NCBI GenBank assembly: GCA_947496705.1
Contig: CANMDW010000005.1
Location: 124,001-188,000 of the forward strand
Length of the DNA: 64,000 bases
Direction: 5' to 3'
Source: an uncultured Aquimarina sp.
GTDB taxonomy: Bacteria; Bacteroidota; Bacteroidia; Flavobacteriales; Flavobacteriaceae
Part shown: piece after piece, positions 1-8,850 of the stretch
Layout: every line of letters begins with the position of its first letter
How positions within the stretch are numbered: position 1 is the stretch's first letter
The notes under the pieces: generated by a model
The model's input: the letters and a program-made list of their open reading frames with translations, nothing else
Databases searched by the model: none
What the model was told of the DNA's origin: nothing
Translations under genes and position numbers: made by a program

Positions 1-1
1 A

Positions 2-61
2 AAGTTGTCCCACGATCTTAAAGCAGTCGAAATCAAATGGATTCCGCAAAAAAATTCTTAA
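2..61 (+). CDS. C-terminal fragment of an upstream gene, possibly cob(I)alamin adenosyltransferase
   Basis: An open frame enters from the left edge and stops at TAA 59-61. It encodes 19 residues containing KLSHDLKAVEIKWIP. The charged helix followed by an E-I-K-W-I-P tail resembles the C-terminus of flavobacterial PduO-type cob(I)yrinic acid a,c-diamide adenosyltransferases, which from memory often precede a DUF2795 gene and secA. Only the tail is visible, so the product is a guess from context; that a gene ends here is more likely than not. Confidence 0.4.
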   Translation, partial: KLSHDLKAVEIKWIPQKNS

Positions 62-144
62 AATTTGAACACTGTGAAGTTTATAAGGGAAAACCAAAAA
101 AAATTACGTTCTTATAATTATTGTTTAAATAATTAATTTTTTAC

Positions 145-174
145 TTGACTTTTTAAACTAAAAAATTATTTTTG
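145..174 (+). promoter_or_regulatory. Candidate Bacteroidota promoter for the DUF2795 gene
   Basis: A -33 TTG at 145-147 is followed after exactly 19 nt by TATTTTTG at 167-174, which fits the Bacteroidota -7 consensus TAnnTTTG and its usual 19-21 nt spacing. Transcription would start near 181, leaving a leader of about 17 nt before the ATG at 198. It is the best two-box match I found in the window. Confidence 0.6.
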
Positions 175-197
175 CAAAAATTAAACCAGTAAGTATT

Positions 198-419
198 ATG
201 TATTGGACTTTAGAATTAGCATCTTATTTGAGTGATGCACCCTGGCCAGCTACAAAAGACGAGTTGATCGATTATGCAATTCGTACTGGAGCACCTCTAG
301 AGGTTGTAGAGAATTTACAAGCAATTGAAGATGAAGGAGATTCATATGACTCTATAGAGGAGATATGGCCTGATTATCCGACAGATGAAGATTATCTTTG
401 GAATGAGGATGAATATTAA
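198..419 (+). CDS. DUF2795 domain protein
   Basis: A 73-residue acidic protein with no signal peptide or membrane segment. The first 50 residues (MYWTLELASYLSDAPWPATK, then a helix with DELIDYAIRTGAP and VVENLQAIED) match the small DUF2795 fold, a helical domain with a conserved P-W/P-A-T-K turn found in Bacteroidota and Actinobacteria. The tail is rich in Asp, Glu and Tyr. Its function is unknown. It lies directly upstream of secA, a pairing I recall from many flavobacteria, but a terminator and 240 bp separate the two, so they are probably separate transcripts. The start follows a good promoter and the ORF fills the space up to the hairpin. Confidence 0.85.
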   Translation: MYWTLELASYLSDAPWPATKDELIDYAIRTGAPLEVVENLQAIEDEGDSYDSIEEIWPDYPTDEDYLWNEDEY

Positions 420-436
420 AAATATCAAATAGTACT

Positions 437-463
437 AAAAGTCTCGAAAAGAGGCTTTTTTTT
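437..463 (+). terminator. Rho-independent terminator after the DUF2795 gene
   Basis: An AAAGTCTC / GAGGCTTT stem (one G-U pair) with a GAAA loop runs into a T tract of about nine, 17 nt after the stop codon. Confidence 0.75.
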
Positions 464-660
464 TGCGTAAATTACGCTGTCAAAACGCTATGATTAGCAT
501 AGTAAATATTTTGTGATTAGAGCTTTTGAGCCTCAAGATAACAAAAACTCTGCGTAGTTAGGATCAACCTTCCTGTACATCAATAGGTTAGAACAATTCA
601 TTTTGATTACTAAAGGTAATTGAAATTAAAAATCTCAATAAAACAATATATCCATAAGTT

Positions 661-3600
661 ATGGGAATTTTAGATACTGTATTAAAAACATTTGTTGGAG
701 ATAAATCCAAAAAAGATATAAAAGAGATTCAACCAAAGGTTGAATTGATCAAACAAGCAGGAAAGCTAATTGAAGGGCTTTCTAATGATGAATTACGTGC
801 CAAAACCGTTGATTTTAAAAACAAAATCAATGAAGCACGTGATGAGATTAATGCTAAAATCGAAAAACTTACCGAAGAAGCCGATAACATCGAAGATATC
901 AACAGAAAAGAAGATATCTATGGTGAGATAGACAAGTTAAAAGACGAAGCGTATGAAGCTACTCAAAATACGCTCAATGAAATCCTTCCAGAGGCTTTTG
1001 CCGTTGTTAAAGAAACTGCAAAACGTTTTGCCAATAACGACGCCATAGAAGTTACTGCTTCTACTTATGATCGCGAGCTTTCGGGTGCAAAAGATTATGT
1101 GACCCTGGATGATGATAAAGCCATTTGGTCAACAAGTTGGGACGCTGCCGGTAAAGAAGTAAAATGGGATATGGTTCATTATGATGTGCAGCTCATTGGT
1201 GGTATCACGCTACACGATGGAAAAGTAGCAGAAATGAAAACTGGTGAGGGTAAAACCCTGGTAGCTACGCTTCCTGTATATTTGAATGCTCTTTCAGGAA
1301 ATGGTGTGCACTTGGTTACTGTAAACGACTATCTGGCACGTCGTGATAGCGAGTGGATGGCTCCGATATTTCAGTTTCATGGACTCACCATAGATTGTAT
1401 CGATAATCACAGACCAAACTCTGCAGAACGCAGAGCAGCATACAATGCAGATATTATCTATGGTACCAATAATGAATTTGGTTTTGATTACCTGCGTGAT
1501 AATATGTCTCACGCTCCCGAAGATCTGGTGCAACGCCCACATAACTATGCTATTATAGATGAAGTAGATTCTGTATTGATTGACGATGCACGTACACCAT
1601 TGATTATTTCTGGCCCGATCCCAAAAGGAGATATACACGAATTTGATGAGCTAAAACCAAAAATTGCTGATATCGTAGCGGTACAGCAAAAATACCTCAC
1701 TACAGTGTTGGCTGAAGCTAAAAAACTAATCAAAGAAGGAGATCCCAAAGAAGGTGGGTTTAAACTATTACAGGTATATCGTGGAATACCAAAAAATAAG
1801 GCTCTTATCAAGTTTTTGAGTGAAGAAGGTGTAAAATTACTGTTACAAAAAACTGAAAACTTCTATATGCAGGATAACAACCGCGAAATGCATAAGATTG
1901 ATGCAGACTTGTATTATGTGATAGAAGAAAAAAATAACCAGATTGATCTTTCCGATAAAGGAGTTGAGTATCTTTCTGGTAAAGATGATCCCGATTTCTT
2001 TGTACTTCCGCAAATAGGAATGGAAATTGCTAAAATCGAAGATCTGGGATTATCTAAAGAAGAAGAGGCAGAGAAGAAAGAGGAACTTTTTAGAGATTAT
2101 AGCGTAAAAAGTGAACGTATACACACCTTACGGCAGTTGTTAAAAGCCTATTCTTTATTTGAGAAAGATGTAGAATATGTGGTTATAGACAATAAGGTGA
2201 AAATTGTTGATGAGCAGACCGGGCGTATTATGGAGGGCCGTCGCTATAGTGATGGACTTCACCAGGCGATTGAAGCCAAAGAGAATGTAAAAATAGAGGA
2301 TGCCACACAGACCTTTGCTACGGTAACGCTTCAGAACTACTTCAGAATGTACCGAAAATTATCAGGGATGACCGGTACTGCGGTGACAGAAGCCGGAGAA
2401 CTTTGGGAAATCTACAAACTCGATGTTATAGAAATACCTACCAACCGACCTATTGCCAGACATGACAAAGAAGATTTGGTGTACAAAACCAAACGTGAAA
2501 AGTACAGCGCAGTCATTGAAGAAGTTACCGAATTGTCTAAGGCAGGAAGACCTGTACTGATTGGTACCACTTCGGTAGAAATCTCAGAATTATTAAGCCG
2601 AATGCTTACGATTCGTAAAATACAACACAATGTCCTGAATGCTAAACTACACAAAAAAGAAGCAGATATTGTAGCCGAAGCTGGGAAAACCGGAATGGTA
2701 ACCATTGCTACCAATATGGCAGGTCGTGGTACCGATATTAAGTTATCTGACGAAGTAAAAGCTGCAGGTGGTCTGGCTATCGTTGGTACAGAACGCCATG
2801 ATTCCCGTCGTGTAGACAGACAGCTGCGTGGTCGTTCTGGTCGTCAGGGAGACCCGGGAAGTTCACAGTTCTATGTGTCTTTAGAAGATAACTTAATGCG
2901 TTTATTCGGATCGGAACGTATCGCCAAAATGATGGATAGAATGGGACTGAAGGAAGGCGAAGTGATTCAGCATTCTATGATTTCAAAATCTATCGAAAGA
3001 GCACAGAAAAAAGTTGAAGAAAATAACTTTGGAGTTCGTAAACGACTACTGGAATATGATGATGTGATGAATGCACAGCGTGAAGTGGTATACAAACGCC
3101 GTTATCATGCATTATTTGGAGAACGTTTGCGGGTAGATATCGCCAATATGATCTATGACACTGCAGAAGTGATCACCGAAGGAAACAAATTGGCCCAGGA
3201 CTTTAAAAACTTTGAATTTGAGTTGATTCGTTACTTCTCTATGAGCAGTCCGGTTAATGAGGAGGAATTTGAGAAAATGGATGTCCAAAAAATTGCCGGA
3301 GAAGTTTATAAAGCTGCATACCAGCACTATCAGGATAAAATGAAACGCAATGCCGAGACTGCTTATCCTGTGATCAAACAAGTATATGAAGATCCATCCA
3401 GCAAATATGAGAGAATTCTGGTGCCCTTTACCGATGGAGTAAAAAGCCTGAATGTTGCAACCAATTTGCAAAAAGCATATGAATCTGAAGGAAAGCAATT
3501 AATCACAGATTTTGAAAAAAACATTACATTGGCGATTATAGATGATGCATGGAAGACACATCTGCGCAAAATGGATGAACTAAAGCAAAGTGTGCAATTG

Positions 3601-4017
3601 GCTGTTCATGAACAAAAAGATCCCTTGTTAATATACAAATTTGAGGCTTTTGAGCTATTTAAAGCAATGATTGAAGATGTGAACAAAGATGTGATTTCTT
3701 TCTTATTCAAAGGAGAATTACCTACGGGTAATACTCAGGATATTTCTGAAGCTCGCAAAGTAAGAAGAAAAGAAAATCTGGAGACTTCTAAAGAAGAAAT
3801 ACCCAATATGGATGAGCGAGCCGCTCATAGCAGAGCTGTGGGACAGACACAAAAACGACCTCAGGTTACCGAAACTATTGTGCGCGAACAACCCAAAATC
3901 GGGCGTAATGATAGAGTTACGATTAAACATGTGATGAGTGGTGAAAACAAAACTCTGAAATATAAACAAGCTATACCGTTAATTGAAAAAGGAGAATGGG
4001 TACTTGTGAATGAATAA
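661..4017 (+). CDS. secA: Preprotein translocase ATPase SecA
   Basis: SecA is the cytosolic ATPase that pushes unfolded preproteins through SecYEG. At 1118 residues it is longer than E. coli SecA (901), as is usual in Bacteroidota, mainly through a lineage-specific insertion between about residues 345 and 470. Visible landmarks are Walker A (TGEGKT, about residue 193), the DEVDS Walker B region near 300 followed by DDARTPLIISG, the second RecA fold with NMAGRGTDIKL near 686, the arginine-finger region LRGRSGRQGDPGSSQFY near 721, then the helical scaffold and wing domains. The C-terminal zinc-binding SEC-C motif seen in Proteobacteria is absent; the protein ends in a short domain (VTIKHVMSGENKTLKYKQA). 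It is a single transcription unit closed by a terminator. Many exported proteins in this window depend on it. Confidence 0.98.
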   Translation: MGILDTVLKTFVGDKSKKDIKEIQPKVELIKQAGKLIEGLSNDELRAKTVDFKNKINEARDEINAKIEKLTEEADNIEDINRKEDIYGEIDKLKDEAYEATQNTLNEILPEAFAVVKETAKRFANNDAIEVTASTYDRELSGAKDYVTLDDDKAIWSTSWDAAGKEVKWDMVHYDVQLIGGITLHDGKVAEMKTGEGKTLVATLPVYLNALSGNGVHLVTVNDYLARRDSEWMAPIFQFHGLTIDCIDNHRPNSAERRAAYNADIIYGTNNEFGFDYLRDNMSHAPEDLVQRPHNYAIIDEVDSVLIDDARTPLIISGPIPKGDIHEFDELKPKIADIVAVQQKYLTTVLAEAKKLIKEGDPKEGGFKLLQVYRGIPKNKALIKFLSEEGVKLLLQKTENFYMQDNNREMHKIDADLYYVIEEKNNQIDLSDKGVEYLSGKDDPDFFVLPQIGMEIAKIEDLGLSKEEEAEKKEELFRDYSVKSERIHTLRQLLKAYSLFEKDVEYVVIDNKVKIVDEQTGRIMEGRRYSDGLHQAIEAKENVKIEDATQTFATVTLQNYFRMYRKLSGMTGTAVTEAGELWEIYKLDVIEIPTNRPIARHDKEDLVYKTKREKYSAVIEEVTELSKAGRPVLIGTTSVEISELLSRMLTIRKIQHNVLNAKLHKKEADIVAEAGKTGMVTIATNMAGRGTDIKLSDEVKAAGGLAIVGTERHDSRRVDRQLRGRSGRQGDPGSSQFYVSLEDNLMRLFGSERIAKMMDRMGLKEGEVIQHSMISKSIERAQKKVEENNFGVRKRLLEYDDVMNAQREVVYKRRYHALFGERLRVDIANMIYDTAEVITEGNKLAQDFKNFEFELIRYFSMSSPVNEEEFEKMDVQKIAGEVYKAAYQHYQDKMKRNAETAYPVIKQVYEDPSSKYERILVPFTDGVKSLNVATNLQKAYESEGKQLITDFEKNITLAIIDDAWKTHLRKMDELKQSVQLAVHEQKDPLLIYKFEAFELFKAMIEDVNKDVISFLFKGELPTGNTQDISEARKVRRKENLETSKEEIPNMDERAAHSRAVGQTQKRPQVTETIVREQPKIGRNDRVTIKHVMSGENKTLKYKQAIPLIEKGEWVLVNE

Positions 4018-4041
4018 AATCACTTCAATGTGAAGAATATA

Positions 4042-4070
4042 AAACCTGAAGCAACCCTTCAGGTTTTTTT
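4042..4070 (+). terminator. Rho-independent terminator after secA
   Basis: The perfect stem AAACCTGAAG / CTTCAGGTTT with a 5-nt loop is followed by seven Ts, 25 nt after the secA stop. Confidence 0.85.
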
Positions 4071-4094
4071 GATCTTATAAGAAAGCAACAAACT

Positions 4095-4676
4095 ATGAAA
4101 AAAGTATTCCTTTTACATTTGGCTTTATTGGTTTTCACAGTATACTCCTGTAATAATGACGATGATAGTATTGCCAGCACAAGGTTAATAGTTAATCATT
4201 ATGAAAGTACTACACTGGGGGCATTCTTTAGTGCGCCATCAACCACACTTTTAATTCAGACTGGTGATGATATTGGCAGTGAAAACTTCGAACCTGCTCC
4301 CAGTACAATAGAAGGTTTTGAATATAAACTGGGGTTTATACATGAGCTGGAGGTCTTGATTACCGAAATAGAAAACCCTCCGGCAGATGCTCCTAATGTC
4401 AAAATCACCTTATTGAATGTAATCTCCAAAAACCCTGTAAATGCCGATACAGAATTTAAAGTTCGATTAACACAGGATTTGCAGGGGGTAGAATTCATTA
4501 ATTGGATAGTGGCAGACGGAAACGAATACAAGATACTCAACTCATCAATCACTATAAGCTGCGGTACCCTTTGTGAAGAATTGTCTCAAAAAGCGAATAA
4601 CAAAGAACAATTAACAGGAGTATTTACACACGGCAAGGATAATGAATATGTTCTAAAACAGATATTAAACGAATAG
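4095..4676 (+). CDS. DUF4377-like lipoprotein
   Basis: A 193-residue exported lipoprotein. A hydrophobic leader (residues 1-18) ends in a lipobox with TVYSC, so Cys19 is the likely lipidated residue, followed by the NNDDD stretch common in Bacteroidota lipoproteins. Residues about 65-110 (IEGFEYKLGFIHELEV, then VKITLLNVISK) match the DUF4377 pattern in which an IeGF-y-pG segment is followed by beta strands. The C-terminal half has two Cys close together (CGTLCEE) that may form a disulphide. Its role is unknown. It starts 25 nt after the secA terminator and converges on the M23 peptidase gene with only 3 nt between stop codons. Confidence 0.7.
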   Translation: MKKVFLLHLALLVFTVYSCNNDDDSIASTRLIVNHYESTTLGAFFSAPSTTLLIQTGDDIGSENFEPAPSTIEGFEYKLGFIHELEVLITEIENPPADAPNVKITLLNVISKNPVNADTEFKVRLTQDLQGVEFINWIVADGNEYKILNSSITISCGTLCEELSQKANNKEQLTGVFTHGKDNEYVLKQILNE

Positions 4677-4679
4677 GAA

Positions 4680-5369
4680 CTAAATCTTTAATAATACATT
4701 TGGATCAGGGCAATTATCTAAATAGAAATCCAGATCTCGCTTATTAGAAACTCCAGGATAATCTCCAACATACCCTTGCATATCTTTAATGATCTGAAAA
4801 TGCAGATGGGGTGCATAATCTCCATTCACTGAAGCATCTCCCAGCGTTGCTATGGTCTGTCCTGCTTTTATATATTGTCCTGTCTTGATACCAGAAAGTG
4901 ACGCCAGGCTTAAATGGCCATATAAGGTATGGAATGTAATATCTTGTATCATATGTTCTAAAACAATGGTAGGGCCATAGTCTCCATAATGATCATTGTT
5001 TTTAAAGCTGTGAATTTTACCCTGTAACGGCGACAATATTGTGGTTCCTGCATCACACCAAATATCAAGCCCTAAATGTATGTTACGCTCAGTTTCGGGA
5101 TCTTGCTGATTAAAATGTGTGCTGCGGCGATACATGGCTCTTACTTCATTATAACCTCCATAGGCTACTTTGGCACCATGTATCTCTACATATGCTTTGA
5201 TATATTTTTCGTAAGCATCAGACGAAGAAATATCAAGTTTCATAAAATCCTGATTGGTCTCAGATAGATCAATCGGCACATAGTCTTCTTTGGTAAATGT
5301 TTTAGCAACCACCGGAACAAAGGTTGTAGACAAGCTTTCTATAAACTTTTCAAATTTCTGAGTCTTCAT
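4680..5369 (-). CDS. M23 family metallopeptidase (LytM-type)
   Basis: A 229-residue protein with a complete LytM zinc-peptidase domain at about residues 95-200. The zinc ligands are visible as H98-x-x-x-D102 (HLGLD) and the HLH motif 188-190 (H190 as ligand, H188 catalytic), with a YGH strand at 150-152. Members of the family cut peptide bridges in peptidoglycan. There is no signal peptide or membrane segment, which is odd for a wall hydrolase. The N-terminal 90 residues are an unrecognised family-specific region. I recall cytosolic-looking M23 proteins of this length in Bacteroidota, so the substrate may not be murein. The gene stands alone, divergent from the flavoprotein gene. Confidence 0.85.
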   Translation of the reverse strand: MKTQKFEKFIESLSTTFVPVVAKTFTKEDYVPIDLSETNQDFMKLDISSSDAYEKYIKAYVEIHGAKVAYGGYNEVRAMYRRSTHFNQQDPETERNIHLGLDIWCDAGTTILSPLQGKIHSFKNNDHYGDYGPTIVLEHMIQDITFHTLYGHLSLASLSGIKTGQYIKAGQTIATLGDASVNGDYAPHLHFQIIKDMQGYVGDYPGVSNKRDLDFYLDNCPDPNVLLKI

Positions 5370-5602
5370 AAATACAATCTGGAAATGATCTTAAACTATG
5401 TGCATATGTTTTATTCAATAAAAGGCATTTTGGATCCAAAGATATCAAATGAAAACTATTGAAATAAAGCCAAACTAAAAATTTGAGCTTTTACCACAAA
5501 ACTATCTGTATAAAACAGTAAAATTATTTGGCTATTCAAAGAAATGGGACTTCAAGCTAGTAAAATAAGTTACCTTTAAGTAATCTAAACACCAAACTCG
5601 CA

Positions 5603-6784
5603 ATGGCAAATTATGATGCAATCATCGCAGGTGCAGGTCCTGCAGGTTGCAGTGCTGCCGCTATTTTAGGTCAAAAAAAACGCAGGGTTTTGTTAATTGA
5701 CAAAAACGACTTTCCCAGAGATAAAGTATGCGGTGATGGGGTGACTTATAAGGCGTTTTCTGCTTTAAAACGCCTCGAACTTGACAACCAGTTAAAAGAA
5801 AAAAGCTCCTTTCGAACCAATGGATACACATTGGTTTTTAGAGACTACACCCAGTTGGTATTTCATAAACCTGTAGAAGAAAATGCACAGGCATATATCA
5901 TTAAACGATATGATTTTGATAATATCTTATTGGAAAAAGCCATGTCTTATGATAGTGTGACTTTTATTCCCAACACTAAGGTTTCAGAAATCTTACTAAA
6001 AAATGAAAAGCCGGTTGGTATTAAAACCCATGATAATCAGGTGTATTTATCTTCTATAATCATGGATGCAACGGGTGTTAGCTCTATTTTGGGTCGTAAA
6101 AATAAAGATCCTAAAAGTTGTGCTATAGCTGTACGTGGATATTATGAAAATATCACAGATCTAAACAATACTATTGAAGTATATTTTTCTGATGATATTT
6201 TACCTGGATATTTTTGGATATTTCCCACTTCACCTACCACGGCAAACATTGGTGGCGGAACTTTTCAGAGTATTGTTGAGCGGAAAAAAATTAATATAAA
6301 AGAGCTTTTGCTAGACTTTATAAAAAATCATCCTATAGCTTCAAAAAAACTAAAAAACGCAACACTTCAGGGAATTCTGAAAGGTGGTAAGATTCCGTTG
6401 GCTTTTGGAGATTTTTCGTGGTCTAGAGTTACAGATACACTGATGCTTCTGGGTGATGCCGGAGGCTTTGTAAATCCTATCACTGCCGAAGGCATTTCGT
6501 ATGCCATGAAAACCGGTATTTATGCAGCCGATGTAGCCAATGAAGCCATCCAAAATAATTCAATAAATGAAAAAACCCTGCAAAAATATGATGAGCTATG
6601 GTTAGAAGAATTTAAAAATCAATATAAAATTGGAGACCTATATTTGCATGGCTTTGCTCCTGAAATGGCTCAAAAATATATTCAATCCAATTTGACCAGG
6701 TCTTTGGGCAATATAGACTTACAAGATACCGCAGTTTCTTATGAATATTTGGTAAAACTTAAAGTACTGGCTAAAGCGTTTTGA
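5603..6784 (+). CDS. Geranylgeranyl-reductase-family FAD-dependent oxidoreductase
   Basis: A 393-residue flavoprotein. The N-terminal Rossmann motif GAGPAG (residues 10-15) followed by RRVLLIDK binds the FAD ADP moiety; CGDGVTYKAF near residue 45 is the segment after the isoalloxazine site that is conserved in geranylgeranyl reductases; LLGDAGGFVNPITAEGISYA near residue 283 is the second FAD motif. The family (GGR/digeranylgeranylglycerophospholipid reductase/hydroxylase-like) reduces or oxidises isoprenoid chains. Its stop codon overlaps the start of a UbiA-type prenyltransferase by 4 nt, so the two are translationally coupled and probably build and modify the same prenylated lipid or pigment. 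The substrate cannot be read from sequence. Confidence 0.85.
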   Translation: MANYDAIIAGAGPAGCSAAAILGQKKRRVLLIDKNDFPRDKVCGDGVTYKAFSALKRLELDNQLKEKSSFRTNGYTLVFRDYTQLVFHKPVEENAQAYIIKRYDFDNILLEKAMSYDSVTFIPNTKVSEILLKNEKPVGIKTHDNQVYLSSIIMDATGVSSILGRKNKDPKSCAIAVRGYYENITDLNNTIEVYFSDDILPGYFWIFPTSPTTANIGGGTFQSIVERKKINIKELLLDFIKNHPIASKKLKNATLQGILKGGKIPLAFGDFSWSRVTDTLMLLGDAGGFVNPITAEGISYAMKTGIYAADVANEAIQNNSINEKTLQKYDELWLEEFKNQYKIGDLYLHGFAPEMAQKYIQSNLTRSLGNIDLQDTAVSYEYLVKLKVLAKAF

Positions 6785-7605
6785 TTGTAAGAATATTACA
6801 AATAGTAAATTGGAGCAATATTCCTATTGCAATGAGTGCGGTTGGATGGACCTGTACCACTTTTTTTGTATTAAAAACATCTCCAGATATTGTTTTAGTA
6901 ACACTTTCTTTTTTATTTACCTGGTTTTTTTATGCCAGAGATCGCACAAACATCACAAAAGAAGATATTGTAAATAATCCAAAACGTGTAGCATGGGTCA
7001 AATCTCATCTATATTTTCAAAAATTAGTTTGGGTAGCGGCTTTTTTAATACTTATTTGTTTGTTATTACGTCCTGCCATTATTCTTCCTTCAGTGATAGG
7101 TATAATTCCATGTATATTGTATGGTACCCCTGTAAAGCTCGGAAAACATGAATTTACATTAAAAAAGATACCTGGTATGAAAGTAATTCTAGTTGCCTTA
7201 TTATGGGCAGTATTAACGGTATTGTTTCCCTTGCTATCAAATACATCTATCGTTTCATCTGTCAATATCTTCTGGGAATTATGGTTAATGGTGCTATTTT
7301 TAATCATGACACAAATACATATTTGCGATCTTAGGGATATTGAAGGAGATCGAAAGGAAAATATTTTATCGTTTGCAGTACTTTTAGGAGATACAAAGGC
7401 CCGTATCTTTGGTTTGTTTTTGGTAGGGATAAGTATCTATTGGGGATGGGGTCTATTTAATTCGTTGGCATTACTGCTTCTTGGTGGTCTTTTGGCAGCA
7501 CAAATATTGTGGTATAATAAACAAAATGAAATATACTGGAGACTGCCAATCTCTAGCTTGGGATTGATTGCTTATTTTATTCTGATATCTTTTTCAGAAT
7601 CATAA
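6781..7605 (+). CDS. UbiA-family prenyltransferase-like membrane protein
   Basis: A 274-residue polytopic protein with about eight hydrophobic helices. The start is TTG at 6781, giving a TTGA overlap with the flavoprotein stop. The second UbiA aspartate motif is clear near residue 183 (DLRDIEGDRKE, the D-x-x-D-x-x-GD type that holds Mg-diphosphate). The first motif, normally N-D-x-x-D-x-x-x-D after helix 2, is replaced by YARDRTNITKED, which has acidic residues but not the canonical spacing. UbiA enzymes transfer prenyl groups to an acceptor inside the membrane. The partner gene suggests an isoprenoid product. The degenerate first motif leaves activity uncertain. Confidence 0.75.
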   Translation: MIVRILQIVNWSNIPIAMSAVGWTCTTFFVLKTSPDIVLVTLSFLFTWFFYARDRTNITKEDIVNNPKRVAWVKSHLYFQKLVWVAAFLILICLLLRPAIILPSVIGIIPCILYGTPVKLGKHEFTLKKIPGMKVILVALLWAVLTVLFPLLSNTSIVSSVNIFWELWLMVLFLIMTQIHICDLRDIEGDRKENILSFAVLLGDTKARIFGLFLVGISIYWGWGLFNSLALLLLGGLLAAQILWYNKQNEIYWRLPISSLGLIAYFILISFSES

Positions 7606-7623
7606 ACTGATCAACACAAACGC

Positions 7624-7734
7624 TAGTGTTAAGTCAAAACTGAAATGACGTATAAGGCAATCGTGGATTTTGTGGCAGGCCTTAGGCAAAAGATGTATTG
7701 GATGATACGTCATTTCAGTTTTGACTTAACACTA
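7624..7734. mobile_element. MITE-like element, short copy
   Basis: A 111-bp non-coding element with long perfect terminal inverted repeats: the 31 nt from 7623 (beginning CTAGTGTTAAGTCAAAACTG) are exactly complementary to the 31 nt ending at 7735. The centre contains AAGGCAATCGTGGATTTTG, shared with the longer copy at 34851-35016. Both copies can be read as GTGTTAA...TTAACAC flanked by TA, as expected for TA-targeting IS630/Tc1-type transposition. No transposase lies in the window. Its right end provides the stop codon of the adjacent minus-strand gene. Confidence 0.75.
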
Positions 7735-8127
7735 GAGAGAAAAACTTTTATCTATCCTTCTTTTGAGTATGGTTATTTGCACAAAGAATAGCATTGCTAA
7801 AAATAGAACACCATATACCGTTGTCTTATGAAGTGTAAATCCAGAAAACGGATTTTTGATCGTTACCAGATCTGAAAAAGAAAAATTAATAGTATTCACA
7901 ATAGATTCATCAGTATTTGAGAAAAATGGCACACCACATATAAATACAAGGATAACTAATCCAATAATCAACCAGGCCTTCTTAGAAATCAAAGGTTTGT
8001 AGACCTCAGATCTTTGAGTTTCGGAAACCTTAATCTGATTCATCACGTTTTGTAAAAATACCGGAGAAGGATGTTCTGTTCCTGCTTCTTTTACCAACTG
8101 TTTTATATCTTTAAATTGCTCTTCCAT
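7732..8127 (-). CDS. Small membrane protein paired with an ECF sigma factor (putative anti-sigma)
   Basis: A 131-residue protein. The N-terminal 50 residues are soluble and charged (EEQFKDIKQLVKEAGTEHPS), followed by two membrane helices near residues 52-70 and 100-120. Its start lies inside the end of the ECF sigma gene (17-nt overlap), the usual place for a membrane anti-sigma factor, although no zinc-finger or DUF motif is recognisable and the short cytosolic domain is atypical. The TAG stop lies in the terminal inverted repeat of the MITE-like element, so the C-terminal residues may have been altered by its insertion. Confidence 0.6.
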   Translation of the reverse strand: MEEQFKDIKQLVKEAGTEHPSPVFLQNVMNQIKVSETQRSEVYKPLISKKAWLIIGLVILVFICGVPFFSNTDESIVNTINFSFSDLVTIKNPFSGFTLHKTTVYGVLFLAMLFFVQITILKRRIDKSFSL

Positions 8128-8698
8128 TTTTACTGCTGATTTCTGGCGAAATGTGGTGTTTTAATATCGAATATAACTTTTTCCTGCTACGATACAATTT
8201 TATTTTCACATTATCTGCGGTTAAACCTATAATTTCCACAATTTCTTTTACACTTTTCTCCTCAAAATAATACAATGTTATAATTGCTGCCTCATCTTCG
8301 GGAAGTTTCAGTATACTGTCTGATATGATTTGTTTTCTTTCTTTATTCTGCAAATAGCTCAGGGCATCACCAACCATCTCGATCTCACCTTCATTTATTT
8401 CTTCTATAATCTCTGAAGTAATCATTCGCTTTCCTGATTTTATGGCATCCAGACTTTTGCGATAGGCAATGGTATACAACCAGGTAGAGAACTTTGCGTC
8501 GCCTCTGTATTTTTCTAATGATTCGTATGCCTTAATAAAGGTATCCTGAGCAACTTCTTCTGCCTGCTCTCTATTTTTGATCATACGATATACCACCGTA
8601 TACACCAAACTTTGATAACGTTCTATAAGAACTGAAAAAACATTTGTATGCCCTTCGAGCACCTGATTGATATAATATTGATCTGGTTGATGGTTCAT
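8111..8698 (-). CDS. ECF-type RNA polymerase sigma factor
   Basis: A sigma-70 ECF protein of 195 residues from the ATG at 8698 (MNHQPDQYY). A longer frame reaches 8773, but its extra residues are not sigma-like. Region 2 is clear (FSVLIERYQSLVYTVVYRMI, then AEEVAQDTFIKAYESL and FSTWLYTIAYRKSLD), followed by a short acidic linker and region 4 (LPEDEAAIITLYYFEEKSVK, EIIGLTADNVKIKLYRSRKKL). It recruits RNA polymerase to a small regulon, probably including its own operon and perhaps the divergent DUF6249 gene. The downstream overlapping membrane gene is the probable regulator. Confidence 0.9.
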   Translation of the reverse strand: MNHQPDQYYINQVLEGHTNVFSVLIERYQSLVYTVVYRMIKNREQAEEVAQDTFIKAYESLEKYRGDAKFSTWLYTIAYRKSLDAIKSGKRMITSEIIEEINEGEIEMVGDALSYLQNKERKQIISDSILKLPEDEAAIITLYYFEEKSVKEIVEIIGLTADNVKIKLYRSRKKLYSILKHHISPEISSKNGRAI

Positions 8699-8850
8699 TT
8701 CTTCATAAGACGGTATGATATACGTTATGGTTACAGAATTTCTGCTAAAAAGTACAAAAATTAATTTTTGCATTTTTTTGTAACCAGATCAAAGAACAAG
8801 ACGTCCTAATAAAAAACGAACAGTTAGTTTAACCTTTTAAAATCGAAATT

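Noticed and set aside
1294..1811. Minus-strand ORFs within secA
   Set aside because: They are antisense shadows of a well-conserved gene and show no protein-like composition.
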